Source: Photobacterium angustum (lineage in GTDB: Bacteria; Pseudomonadota; Gammaproteobacteria; Enterobacterales; Vibrionaceae). Taken from it: a DNA stretch of 64,000 bases. The stretch covers positions 1 through 64,000 of the forward strand of contig NZ_PYOM01000019.1 of NCBI RefSeq assembly GCF_003026365.1. The letters are read 5' to 3'. Made by a program: the position numbers and the translations under genes. The notes beneath the pieces were generated by a model that saw only the letters and a program-made list of their open reading frames with translations, did not search any database and had not been told where the DNA came from. Positions 43,521-52,328 of this stretch are shown here, piece by piece. Position 1 is the first letter of the stretch. Every line of letters begins with the position of its first letter.

Positions 43521-44576
43521 TTACTCGCCAGCTTTTAGCTTTTGGAAGTACTCTTCGTAAACTTCAGCCATAGGACCAACGCTGTTTTGCCATTCACCAG
43601 CATCCATTACAGATTGTGGTGGGTAGATACTTGGATCGTTAACAAAGTCTGCAGGCAGTAACTTTTTAGCAGCAGCAACTGGTGTTGGGTAACCAATTTG
43701 TAATGCGATTTTAGCTGCAATATCAGGACGAAGTAGGAAGTTGATCATCTTGTACGCGTTATCAACATTCTTAGCATTCTTAGGTATTGCAATGCTATCC
43801 ATCCAGAAGATTGCACCTTCTTTTGGCCATACAATATCGATTGGGGCGCCGTCTTTACGTGCCATGTAAGCAGAACCATTCCATAACATACCAAGAGATG
43901 TCTCACCTGCCATGTAAGGGTTTGCAGGGTAATCTGAGTTAAATACTAATACGTTTGGCATTAGTTTTTTCAGTTCTGCATAAGCGGCTTTAATTTGCTC
44001 AAGATCTTGTGTATTACCGGAGTAACCAAGTTTACGTAATGCAATCTGGAAGACTTCACGCGCATCATCCATCATCATTAGCTGACCTTGCCATTTAGGG
44101 TCCCATAGATCTGCCCAGCTAGTGATTTTAGACTTGTCGATCATGTCAGTATTAACACCGATACCTGTTGCACCCCAAATGTATGGAATAGAGTAGTCGT
44201 TGTTAGGATCAAAAGGTTTATTTAAAAAGTTAGGATCTAGACCTGCGAAGTTTGGAATTTTCGAATGGTCAATTTTTTGCAGCATACCTTCTTTACGCAT
44301 TTTAGCTACGTAGTAAGTAGAAGGAACAACAAGGTCATAACCTTTATCGTAGGTCTTTAGCTTGGCGTACATCGTCTCATTCGATTCGTAAGTCGAATAA
44401 ATAACTTTAATGCCTGTTTCTTTTGTAAACTCTTCTAAAACATCTGATGGGATGTATTCAGACCAGTTGTAAAAGTACAGCTCATTAGATTTATTGTTAT
44501 CATCAGCAGTAGCAACGTTCGAAAACATTGACATTGCACATGCAGCACCGGCCATTAATAAAGACCATTTTTTCAT
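43521..44576 (-). CDS. potD: Polyamine-binding periplasmic protein PotD (distal copy)
   Basis: The 351-residue precursor has a signal peptide ending near VATA. The mature protein carries the PotD/PotF pattern: LYFYNWSEYIPSDVLEEFTK, VIYSTYESNETMYAKL, YDLVVPSTYYVAKMRKEGML and LGMLWNGSAYMAR. It captures spermidine or putrescine for PotABC. AGGAG lies 9 nt before the ATG. It is the second of two consecutive potD genes, each with its own terminator, so it has separate expression. Its 3' end was the template for the duplicated fragment at 42214-42361. Confidence 0.93.
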   Translation of the reverse strand: MKKWSLLMAGAACAMSMFSNVATADDNNKSNELYFYNWSEYIPSDVLEEFTKETGIKVIYSTYESNETMYAKLKTYDKGYDLVVPSTYYVAKMRKEGMLQKIDHSKIPNFAGLDPNFLNKPFDPNNDYSIPYIWGATGIGVNTDMIDKSKITSWADLWDPKWQGQLMMMDDAREVFQIALRKLGYSGNTQDLEQIKAAYAELKKLMPNVLVFNSDYPANPYMAGETSLGMLWNGSAYMARKDGAPIDIVWPKEGAIFWMDSIAIPKNAKNVDNAYKMINFLLRPDIAAKIALQIGYPTPVAAAKKLLPADFVNDPSIYPPQSVMDAGEWQNSVGPMAEVYEEYFQKLKAGE

Positions 44577-44881
44577 TGTGTTAGCTCCTAACTAAACAGG
44601 ATGTCGAGAGTGTTCTCTAGCGGTATTGACCGCTTCTCCTAATTGGTTGTCAACGCATTAGACATGCGTAAACAGATGTTGGTCATAAAACAGAGTTATT
44701 ATAGCAGAGATTATTCGTCGACCGCATCACAAAACAAGAGAAATTTGTCTGTTAAATTCCGCTATCGTATTGATTAATAACAAACATGATAAGTAAAACC
44801 TTAGAAAAGAATACAACTAACCATGTTTATTAATAAATACCAAATATAAAAAAAGCTGCCAATGGCAGCTTTCTATTATGT
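44577..44881. other. Intergenic region between the two potD genes
   Basis: It holds the terminator of the proximal potD (AAAGCTGCCAATGGCAGCTTT, 44852-44872, T run on the minus strand) and then about 270 nt upstream of the distal potD, presumably its own promoter. No further element was recognised. Confidence 0.6.
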
Positions 44882-45919
44882 TTATTGATCTGCTTTTAAT
44901 TCAAGGAAATAATTTTCGTAACGGATATTCATGTCACCGACTGAATCTTGCCACTCACCACGATCTAAATCAGCTTGTGGTGGGAATAGAGTTGGGTCAT
45001 TTTTATATTTAGCGTTAGATTTTTCTACTGCCGTTAGGTAACCGGTTTGCTCTGAAATTTGAGCGGCAATATCAGGGCGAAGTAGGAAGTCGATCATCTT
45101 ATGTGCTGCTTCTACATTCTTCGCGTTTTTAGCTATTGCTAAACTATCAACCCAGAAAATACCGCCTTCTTTTGGCCAAACCAGTTTAATTGGTAAACCT
45201 TCTTTCTGTGCAGCAGCTGCTGAACCATTCCACAGCATACCTAGACCCACTTCACCAGCAAGGTAAGGCGCTGCTGGGTTATCAGAGTTAAATACCAGTA
45301 CGTTTGGCATCAGTTTCTCAATCTCTGCTTTTGCTTCGTCAATTTCTTTCGGGTTAGTTGTGTTGCCTGAGTAACCAAGCTTACGTAATGCAATATGGAA
45401 TACTTCGCGAGTGTCGTCCATTAGCATTAATTGACCTCTAAGTTCAGGATTCCATAAATCTGCCCAGCTGTCGAAATCTTCTGGGTCGTACATATCAGTA
45501 TTAACCGCAAGACCTGTCATTGCGATTACGTGTGGGATTGAGTAATCGTTATTTGGATCAAAAGGTTTATCTAAGTAATTCTTATCAAGCTCGGTAAAGT
45601 TCGACAGCTTTGATTTATCAATTTTTTGCAACATACCTTCATCGCGCATTTTCGCAACAAAGTAAGTTGATGGAACGACCAGATCGTAACCTTCAGGGTG
45701 GGCACGAAGTTTTGCATACATGGTTTCATTCGACTCGTAAGTCGAGTAGATCACTTTAATACCTGTCTCTTTCGTGAATTGCTCACGAAGCTCAGTAGAG
45801 ATATACGGCCCCCAGTTCATAAATACTAACTGTTTGTCTTTCTCTTCTTCTGAAGCAAAAGCATTAAAACTTGCTGAAAGTAGGGCTGTACTAATAACAA
45901 GAGATGACCATTTTTTCAT
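44882..45919 (-). CDS. potD: Polyamine-binding periplasmic protein PotD (proximal copy)
   Basis: The 345-residue precursor is clearly homologous to the next copy (VIYSTYESNETMYAKL, DLVVPSTYFVAKMRDEGMLQ, LMPNVLVFNSDNPAAPYLAG, LGMLWNGSAAAAQKEG), but differs in pocket-adjacent segments such as MNWGPYISTELREQ and VIAMTGLAVNTDMYDP. The signal peptide ends near AFA. Two potD genes after potABC are known in Vibrio, where they have different polyamine preferences; which ligand each takes here cannot be told. It lies 183 nt after potC, with a terminator between. Confidence 0.92.
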   Translation of the reverse strand: MKKWSSLVISTALLSASFNAFASEEEKDKQLVFMNWGPYISTELREQFTKETGIKVIYSTYESNETMYAKLRAHPEGYDLVVPSTYFVAKMRDEGMLQKIDKSKLSNFTELDKNYLDKPFDPNNDYSIPHVIAMTGLAVNTDMYDPEDFDSWADLWNPELRGQLMLMDDTREVFHIALRKLGYSGNTTNPKEIDEAKAEIEKLMPNVLVFNSDNPAAPYLAGEVGLGMLWNGSAAAAQKEGLPIKLVWPKEGGIFWVDSLAIAKNAKNVEAAHKMIDFLLRPDIAAQISEQTGYLTAVEKSNAKYKNDPTLFPPQADLDRGEWQDSVGDMNIRYENYFLELKADQ

Positions 45920-46051
45920 TCGAGTGTCTTCGTAGTGAATGCGATAAAAAGTGGCCGAAATTTAGAGCAAGTTTCCGTTTTTAGATAGCAAAAAAGTGTT
46001 TAAAAATGTTACAGGGGAATATGTTTAAAGGTCATTGGATCATAAGTAAAA

Positions 46052-46081
46052 AAATGGCTAACTGAATACAGTTAGCCATTT
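46052..46081 (-). terminator. Terminator of potABC
   Basis: AAATGGCTAACTG and CAGTTAGCCATTT form a 13-bp perfect stem with AAAAA on the plus-strand side, i.e. a T run on the minus strand. Confidence 0.92.
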
Positions 46082-46102
46082 AGTATGAGCTGTTGTTGAT
46101 GC

Positions 46103-46873
46103 TTACTTTATTTTGTCTCGAGCCAGTAATTGTGAACAAATAACCAGAACAAGAGAAACAATCAACATCACTGTCGCTAGGGCGTTCACCTCAGGTGAAA
46201 TACCGACCTTAACCATTGAGTAAATCTTCAATGGTAAGATTTCGTAAGTTGGACCCGTTACGAACGAGCTTACAATTACATCATCTAGCGATAGGGTGAA
46301 GCTTAGGAGCCAGCCAGCAGCAACTGCGGGTTTAGCCAATGGTAGGATAATCTGCTTTAAGATAACCCACTCACTAGCGCCTAAGTCACGTGCTGCTTCA
46401 AGCATTTTCACATCAAAGCCTTTTAATCGGCTATAGACTGTTACAACAACAAAAGGTAAACAGAATGTGATATGAGAAAGCAATAGCGTTAAGAAGCCTA
46501 AGTTAGCACCCAGTAGTAAGAACAGTGCAAGTAGCGAGATTGCCATTACGATGTCTGGAGACATCATAACGAGAAATAGCATACCTGATACAAACTTCTT
46601 ACCTTTAAAGTTATAACGAAACAGAGCAACGGCCGTTAAACTACCAATTAGGGATGCCGCTGTTGCAGAGAACACTGCGATAGTGATCGAGTGTCCTGCC
46701 GCTTGCATTAAACTGTCATTATTAACCAGTTGCTCATACCATTTAGTAGTAAAGCCACCCCATTTCATACCGAATTTGCTTTCGTTGAATGAGTTAACAA
46801 TCAGGATAATGATAGGGGTATATAAAAATGCATATACCACTGACATAAAGCTAAATTTAAACAAGCGTCCCAT
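46103..46873 (-). CDS. potC: Polyamine ABC transporter permease PotC
   Basis: The 256-residue inner-membrane permease has six hydrophobic helices and the EAA loop AARDLGASEWVILKQIILPL. PTYEILPLKIYSMVKVGISP is a typical PotC segment. Its ATG overlaps the potB stop (TAATG), indicating translational coupling. It works with PotB and two PotA ATPases to import polyamines delivered by PotD. Confidence 0.95.
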   Translation of the reverse strand: MGRLFKFSFMSVVYAFLYTPIIILIVNSFNESKFGMKWGGFTTKWYEQLVNNDSLMQAAGHSITIAVFSATAASLIGSLTAVALFRYNFKGKKFVSGMLFLVMMSPDIVMAISLLALFLLLGANLGFLTLLLSHITFCLPFVVVTVYSRLKGFDVKMLEAARDLGASEWVILKQIILPLAKPAVAAGWLLSFTLSLDDVIVSSFVTGPTYEILPLKIYSMVKVGISPEVNALATVMLIVSLVLVICSQLLARDKIK

Positions 46874-47730
46874 TATTCAAGCTCCACTTTTTTGTTCAGC
46901 AACTTACCTGCACGGTAGTAGGCATACAGCATAATTGCCATTGCTAACGTAAGGGCAATACTTGTTGCAGAACCAAATGGCCAATCTCGCGCGTTTAAAA
47001 CCTGACTCTTAATAACATTACCAATCAGTAAGTTCTTCGCGCCGCCTAAAAGGTCAGAAACATAAAACATACCTAGAGCAGGCAGTAATACCAATAAACA
47101 ACCAGCAATAACACCAGGCATTGTTAGTGGGAAGATCACTTTAATAAAGGTTTGAACCTTATTTGCGCCCAAGTCGCGTGCTGCTTCAATGTAGTTATTA
47201 TCAAGCTTTTCGATAGCGGAGTAGAGTGGTAGCACCATAAATGGTAGCAAGATATACACTAAACCGATCATTACTGCGTACTCGGTGTACATAATACGCA
47301 GTGGCTTATCGATAATATCGAGGTACATTAATGTGTTATTTAAAATACCACGCGTACCTAACATCAGTTTAAGGCCATATGTACGAATTAGAGAGTTAGT
47401 CCAAAATGGTACGATAACCAAAAACAGCATAAATGGACGCCATTTCTCTGGCATTTTTGCTATGGCATAAGCAAAAGGGTAACCAATTACTAAACACAGA
47501 ATTGTTGCTGTGATTGCCATGTAAAAAGAGTGCCAAAGTACTTTTGCGTACAGTGGATCAAACAGTCTTTCATAGTTATCAAACGTGAAGACCATTTTGA
47601 TTAGATTTGCATCATCACGAGTTAGGAAGCTGGTTCCTATAATCATTAAGTTAGGTACAAATACAAACAGTACTAACCAACTAACAACTAACGCGATAAT
47701 GAAATTCTGTAAATTAAACTTCTTGCTCAT
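46873..47730 (-). CDS. potB: Polyamine ABC transporter permease PotB
   Basis: The 285-residue permease has six helices and the EAA loop [38 protein letters not shown] is a typical PotB segment. The frame extends 18 codons further upstream into potA; the ATG at 47730 ([10 protein letters not shown]) is chosen as it gives the family length and overlaps potA by 17 nt. Confidence 0.93.
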   Translation of the reverse strand: MSKKFNLQNFIIALVVSWLVLFVFVPNLMIIGTSFLTRDDANLIKMVFTFDNYERLFDPLYAKVLWHSFYMAITATILCLVIGYPFAYAIAKMPEKWRPFMLFLVIVPFWTNSLIRTYGLKLMLGTRGILNNTLMYLDIIDKPLRIMYTEYAVMIGLVYILLPFMVLPLYSAIEKLDNNYIEAARDLGANKVQTFIKVIFPLTMPGVIAGCLLVLLPALGMFYVSDLLGGAKNLLIGNVIKSQVLNARDWPFGSATSIALTLAMAIMLYAYYRAGKLLNKKVELE

Positions 47731-48832
47731 CAGCGAGTACCACTTCCCAACTTTCAATCCAAGTAATGGCAACTTTTTGGTCAAGAGAGTGGTCTACGTC
47801 AGGGTCATCTTCGTTGAAGAATTCGCTAACCATCACAGACTTGCCAGACTCTAACTGCACCACAGAATCCAATGTCATACCTTTATAGGTACGTTCACGA
47901 ACATAACCAATAATGCCGTTAGTTTCGTCACCGTTATGGATCTCTTCGATAAGAATGTCTTCAGGTCGAAGTAATACTTTTACCTTATCACCAACATTCA
48001 CATCTAAATCACAGTGGATCAATGAATGGCGACCTTCAACATCAGCCATGATACGTTTTTCGTCTAAACGCTCTTTAACTGTTGCATCAAATACGTTGAT
48101 TTCACCGATAAAGTGGGCAACAAATAAATTAGTTGGTTCTTCATAAATTTCACGAGGTGAACCATCTTGCTCAACGTGGCCATCGCGCATAACAATGATG
48201 CGATCAGACATAGATAAGGCTTCTTCTTGATCGTGTGTTACGAAAATAAAGGTAATGCCTAACTTACGCTGTAGTTGTTTCAACTCAAGCTGCATTTGTT
48301 TACGTAATTTGTAATCAAGTGCAGACAGTGATTCATCAAGTAAAAGAACTTTTGGTTTGTTTACAACAGCACGAGCAATCGCAACACGCTGTTGCTGACC
48401 ACCTGACAGTTGATGAGGTTTACGAGGGGCAAATTTTTCAAGTTGCACCATACGCAATGCTTCCATTACACGCGGTTCAATATCACTCGCGGGTACTTTT
48501 TGCATGCGTAAACCAAACGCGACGTTCTCAAACACTGTCATATGTGGGAACAGTGCGTAACTCTGAAACACCGTGTTTACTAGACGTTGTTCAGCAGGAA
48601 TGTCTGTAACATCTTTGCCATCAATAGTTATCTGCCCATCATCGGCAGTTTCAAATCCAGCAATTAGACGAAGTACTGTGGTTTTACCACAGCCTGATGG
48701 ACCTAGGATGGTTAAAAATTCACCATTATTTACGTTTAGGTCCAAACCTGAAATGATCTGCTTACCGTCAAAGCTTTTGCTAAGACCCTTCAGCTGAATG
48801 ACAGGTTTCTGAGATGTTTTTTCAGCGTTCAA
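47714..48832 (-). CDS. potA: Polyamine ABC transporter ATPase PotA
   Basis: The 372-residue ATPase has Walker [21 protein letters not shown], the signature [14 protein letters not shown], Walker [13 protein letters not shown] and the switch His in [11 protein letters not shown]-terminal TOBE-type regulatory domain (about residues 245-372) follows. The start is TTG at 48832: no ATG lies before the conserved [15 protein letters not shown] strand, and GGAG is 11 nt upstream. It is the first gene of potABC. Confidence 0.93.
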   Translation of the reverse strand: MNAEKTSQKPVIQLKGLSKSFDGKQIISGLDLNVNNGEFLTILGPSGCGKTTVLRLIAGFETADDGQITIDGKDVTDIPAEQRLVNTVFQSYALFPHMTVFENVAFGLRMQKVPASDIEPRVMEALRMVQLEKFAPRKPHQLSGGQQQRVAIARAVVNKPKVLLLDESLSALDYKLRKQMQLELKQLQRKLGITFIFVTHDQEEALSMSDRIIVMRDGHVEQDGSPREIYEEPTNLFVAHFIGEINVFDATVKERLDEKRIMADVEGRHSLIHCDLDVNVGDKVKVLLRPEDILIEEIHNGDETNGIIGYVRERTYKGMTLDSVVQLESGKSVMVSEFFNEDDPDVDHSLDQKVAITWIESWEVVLADEQEV

Positions 48833-49180
48833 TTCTACGTTATCTCCACCCTGGGATTATTTGGTTAAATCCCAACATTTTGGCTTTAAAATAAAGGGCG
48901 CATGATAGACCTGTAGTCTTTCAAATTAAAGCGTTTTTTCACTAATTTTAATGCAAAGATGTAATATTTTTCATCGTTAAGTAGTGAAATCCCTTATATG
49001 GTGTCAGTCACTTTATCGATTTTATAAACAATCTTTTACTTACATGTTGGTAATATGATTATTCAAAAAACTATCGTTATAATAAAAAACCTTATTACAG
49101 CTTAGTCTTAATAGTAGATCTTTATGTGAAAGACGATTTTATTATCAGCTTTTTTGACTTTTTTGCATGAAAAACACACA
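48833..49180. other. Intergenic region between potA and the divergent membrane protein gene
   Basis: The AT-rich stretch should contain the potA promoter. No gene frame is supported. A terminator-like hairpin on the plus strand lies at its right end (next entry), although no plus-strand gene precedes it. Confidence 0.5.
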
Positions 49181-49206
49181 AATTAGTCAGCTTGACTGAT
49201 TTTTTA
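49181..49206 (+). terminator. Terminator-like hairpin without an upstream gene
   Basis: AATTAGTCA-GCT-TGACTGATT (one G-U pair) is followed by TTTTT. It is 65 nt before the ATG of the next gene, so it is either a leader attenuator for that gene or the 3' end of a small RNA made from the 48833-49180 region. Confidence 0.5.
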
Positions 49207-49270
49207 TCTTAGAAATGTTTTTGTATTATCCTCTCTGAAGTACAATGCCGCCATTACACCAATAACTGAC

Positions 49271-50107
49271 ATGAGTATGAAAGAGCCAATTAATCGAAGT
49301 TTCCACATTGGTGGGTCTATTGAAAAAGCATTGAAGGGAGAGGTTGAACTACAACCTGTCACCGTTCTAGCTGAAGCGTGGAAAATCACAGGGAAAAACA
49401 TCTTTAGTTTTTTACCTGCGGTCATTTGCTTGTTTCTTGCGCAAGTTGCATTATTACTTTTAGGGCTTGAAGTTCAATTAGGTAGCCCAACGGTTTTTTT
49501 TGATGCTTTCATTACAGGGCAGGGCTTTACAGCTGAAATACTAAAAGCGGGCTTTATGGCTAACTTTTGGTCTGATGTTCTTATTGCGCCACTCTATGTA
49601 GGTGTTAGCCTAATGGCATTAAACCATGCGGTAGGTTTACCAAGTAAGCCAAGCCAGATCGTTAAAGGATTTTCTTTTACCCTTGTTTCCTTAATTACCA
49701 TGTTACTGCTTTCTTCAATTCAAGGACTAGGTAGCAGTGTTTTTCCATTAATTGGCTTGTTCCTAACTATGGCATTAAGCATGGCTATTTTATTAGTGTG
49801 TGAAAAGAAAGTTTCACCAATAAAAGCGATCCAATATTCTTTCATGGCAACAATCCGTAAAGTATTGCCAATGACGGCTATCTATATTGTGATCATGCTG
49901 ATGTTCTTTATCTCAATTGCTACAGCAGGTATCGGTTTGATTTGGACATTACCTTTCTTCTTTAACGTGAAAGGTATTATCTACCGAAATATGTTTGGCG
50001 TAACATTACAAGTTACTTCAGTGGCAAAAAGTGATGATGAGCAACCACCGCAAGATGGCGGTGAGCCACCCATTGATAAGATAGATAAAGATGTTTTTAA
50101 TGCGTAA
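49271..50107 (+). CDS. Multi-pass inner-membrane protein, unknown function
   Basis: The 278-residue protein has about six hydrophobic helices (beginning at residues about 43-65) between a polar N-terminus and an acidic Pro-rich C-terminal tail (DDEQPPQDGGEPPIDKID). A conserved-looking cytoplasmic stretch CEKKVSPIKAIQYSFMATIR is reminiscent of the YciC/DUF975-type membrane families, but this is not certain. It is a single gene with a terminator downstream and a hairpin in its leader. Confidence 0.7.
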   Translation: MSMKEPINRSFHIGGSIEKALKGEVELQPVTVLAEAWKITGKNIFSFLPAVICLFLAQVALLLLGLEVQLGSPTVFFDAFITGQGFTAEILKAGFMANFWSDVLIAPLYVGVSLMALNHAVGLPSKPSQIVKGFSFTLVSLITMLLLSSIQGLGSSVFPLIGLFLTMALSMAILLVCEKKVSPIKAIQYSFMATIRKVLPMTAIYIVIMLMFFISIATAGIGLIWTLPFFFNVKGIIYRNMFGVTLQVTSVAKSDDEQPPQDGGEPPIDKIDKDVFNA

Positions 50108-50118
50108 AGCATAAGTTT

Positions 50119-50144
50119 AAAAGCTCCTAAATTAGGGGCTTTTT
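50119..50144 (+). terminator. Terminator of the membrane protein gene
   Basis: AAAAGCTCCTAA / TTAGGGGCTTTTTT (with G-U pairing) just after the stop codon. Confidence 0.8.
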
Positions 50145-50265
50145 TATTATAGGAATAAACTGATTTAAATTCTAATGCACTATAACTTTATATTTAATTG
50201 ATAAAATAACAGACAGTAAATAATAAAAATCATGATAGTAATTTAAAAGCTCTTATAGAAAAGAA

Positions 50266-50451
50266 ATGAAGTTGAGTAATGGATTAATTGTTATAACGAG
50301 CTGCCTTTCATTGTTGGCTGCAACAAGTGCCTATTCACAAGATATTCAAATGCGCTATAGCTCGTTATATGGGAAGCTTAAAGAAGGGCATGATGAGGTA
50401 AAGATCCGTTTATTCATATTAAAAATGATACATCGCAAAAACATTGGTTAA
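50266..50451 (+). pseudogene. Remnant of a small exported protein gene
   Basis: A 61-codon frame encodes a signal peptide (MKLSNGLIVITSCLSLLAAT, then SAYSQ). IQMRYSSLYGKLKEGHDEVKIRLF follows, which resembles the start of the mature DUF2987 proteins of Vibrionaceae (YSSLYxKLK...EGHxDVK). That family is much longer. After EVKIR the +1 frame reads PFIHIKNDTSQKHWLIYPS before a stop, hinting at a frameshift, but the rest of the gene is absent. It is most likely a decayed gene. A genuine 61-residue exported peptide is the alternative. Confidence 0.5.
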
Positions 50452-50502
50452 TTTATCCGTCATAATTTATTACGCAAATAAATAAGCTATGTAAGGTTAA
50501 TG

Positions 50503-51732
50503 ATGGATAAGTTACTTGAACGTTTTTTCCGATATGTTCGCATCGAAACACAATCTGATGGTGATGTTGCATCATGTCCGAGTACAGCAGGGCAATTTAA
50601 CCTTGCACAACAACTAAAATCTGAAATGGAAGAATTGGGTTTATCTGATATTTCATTAGATGAACATTGCTATTTAATGGCACGTCTTCCTTCAAATGTT
50701 TCTGCTGATATTCCAGCTATTGGTTTTATTGCTCACATGGATACAGCACCTGATGCTTCAGGACTAAATGTTAAACCACAAATTGTAGAAAACTATCAAG
50801 GTGGTGATATTGCATTGGGCATTGGGGATGAAGTGCTATCTCCAATTCAATATCCCGACTTAAATAAGTTACACGGTCACAATATTATCACGACAGATGG
50901 TACAACATTGCTAGGTGCTGATAATAAGGCCGGTGTTGCTGAAATAATGACAGCCATTGCATATCTTGTTGCACACCCAGAAATTAAACACGGTGATATT
51001 TGTATTGGTTTTACGCCCGATGAAGAAATCGGACGTGGGGCTAATCTCTTTGATGTCGAGAAATTCAATGCACAATGGGCCTACACCATAGATGGTGGTC
51101 CTGTTGGTGAGTTAGAGTTTGAGAACTTTAACGCTACATCTGCAGATGTGGTTTGCTACGGCACTAATGTTCACCCTGGTACTGCTAAAGGCAAGATGGT
51201 GAACTCAATGAACATTGCCGCGCAGTTTCAGTTAATGATGCCGAGTAATGAAACACCAGAAGCGACAGAAGGGTATGAGGGTTTCTACCATTTAAAATCA
51301 ATGAAGCCATCTGTTGCTAAAACAGAGTTAGGTTATATTATTCGTGATTTTAGCCGTGAAGGTCAGGAACAACGTAAAGCCTTTATGCAACAGAAAGTTG
51401 ATGAACTAAATCTACAACTTGAAAAAGGGCGTGTAGAATTGGTATTGACCGATTCATATTTCAATATGCGTGAAATGGTAGAGCCGTACCCACATATTAT
51501 TGAATTAGCGAAAGCCGCGATGATTGAATGCGACGTAGAACCAGAGATAAAACCGATTCGAGGTGGCACAGACGGCGCGCGTTTATCATTTAAAGGCTTA
51601 CCATGCCCGAATATCTTTACTGGCGGATATAATTTTCATGGTATACATGAGTTTATTACTGTCGAAGGGATGGAAAAAGCAGTAAATGTGATTATAAAAC
51701 TGGTTGAAAAAACAACAGAAAAATATAGCTGA
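50503..51732 (+). CDS. pepT: Peptidase T (tripeptidase)
   Basis: The 409-residue cytosolic M20 metallopeptidase removes N-terminal residues from tripeptides. Zinc-ligand regions are visible: [59 protein letters not shown] and [16 protein letters not shown]. The length and the [12 protein letters not shown] start equal the E. coli enzyme. Two ATGs are adjacent; the second (50503) is chosen by spacing from AAGG and by family alignment. It is a single gene with a terminator. Confidence 0.96.
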   Translation: MDKLLERFFRYVRIETQSDGDVASCPSTAGQFNLAQQLKSEMEELGLSDISLDEHCYLMARLPSNVSADIPAIGFIAHMDTAPDASGLNVKPQIVENYQGGDIALGIGDEVLSPIQYPDLNKLHGHNIITTDGTTLLGADNKAGVAEIMTAIAYLVAHPEIKHGDICIGFTPDEEIGRGANLFDVEKFNAQWAYTIDGGPVGELEFENFNATSADVVCYGTNVHPGTAKGKMVNSMNIAAQFQLMMPSNETPEATEGYEGFYHLKSMKPSVAKTELGYIIRDFSREGQEQRKAFMQQKVDELNLQLEKGRVELVLTDSYFNMREMVEPYPHIIELAKAAMIECDVEPEIKPIRGGTDGARLSFKGLPCPNIFTGGYNFHGIHEFITVEGMEKAVNVIIKLVEKTTEKYS

Positions 51733-51744
51733 TTTACCATCAAT

Positions 51745-51770
51745 AAAAGCCCTTTAATTAAAGGGCTTTT
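51745..51770 (+). terminator. Terminator of pepT
   Basis: AAAAGCCCTTT-AATT-AAAGGGCTTTT follows the stop codon. Confidence 0.9.
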
Positions 51771-51876
51771 ATATGTATGAAATTAATGAAGCCAAATTAA
51801 AAGCTTTTCCTGACAAAAAGTAGCAATCTAAACTTAAGTTTATACCGTATAAAACGTGATAACTTAGGATAATGCT

Positions 51877-52314
51877 ATGAAATATATTAACTTATTATTT
51901 ATTAGTGGCTTGTTAAGCTTTAACGCTTCAGCCTACCCAGAATATAGCCAGTTTAAAAACCATCGCAGTATTTTTTATGTTGCTGATGTAAAAGACAAAA
52001 CGGTTGAGAAATTTATAAATGAATTAAACCAAAATAAGTGTTTATTAGACGAGCGTGATATTAAAACTTTGGTTATTACCCGAAATGGTTTCAAGCTACC
52101 AAATCACATGTTCAATCAACAACAAATTGAAAACATGCTTAAGAGTTATAACTTGGGGGATGGTAACCATATTGGCATTCTTATTGGCAAAGATGGTAAA
52201 GAGAAACATCGTTGGTCAGGTGATCTTGACTGGTCTTCATTGATGTTGCTCGTTGATGATATGCCCTTAAGAAAAGCAGAGATGGCGAAGAAAAAAAGCC
52301 ATTGTGTGATTTGA
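51877..52314 (+). CDS. DUF4174 exported protein
   Basis: The 145-residue product has a signal peptide (cleavage after NASA) and a thioredoxin-like-looking DUF4174 domain: HRSIFYVADVKDKTVEKFIN, DERDIKTLVITRNG, GNHIGILIGKDGKEKHRW and MPLRKAEM. AGGATAATGCT precedes the ATG. It is convergent with luxN, only 14 nt apart, and no terminator is seen between them. Periplasmic role unknown. Confidence 0.8.
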   Translation: MKYINLLFISGLLSFNASAYPEYSQFKNHRSIFYVADVKDKTVEKFINELNQNKCLLDERDIKTLVITRNGFKLPNHMFNQQQIENMLKSYNLGDGNHIGILIGKDGKEKHRWSGDLDWSSLMLLVDDMPLRKAEMAKKKSHCVI

Positions 52315-52328
52315 AAAACGGACAATTT

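Larger units (their letters stand above)
42362..43668. repeat. Tandem duplication, unit B
   Basis: Second copy of the unit at 41081-42361. It contains the truncated cobB, the cobB terminator copy, lipoprotein copy B and the 3' end of the intact potD gene. The right boundary is approximate. Confidence 0.85.

Noticed and set aside
49204-49425. Minus-strand frame opposite the membrane protein gene
   Set aside because: It is a shadow of the plus-strand gene, without a start signal or recognisable product.
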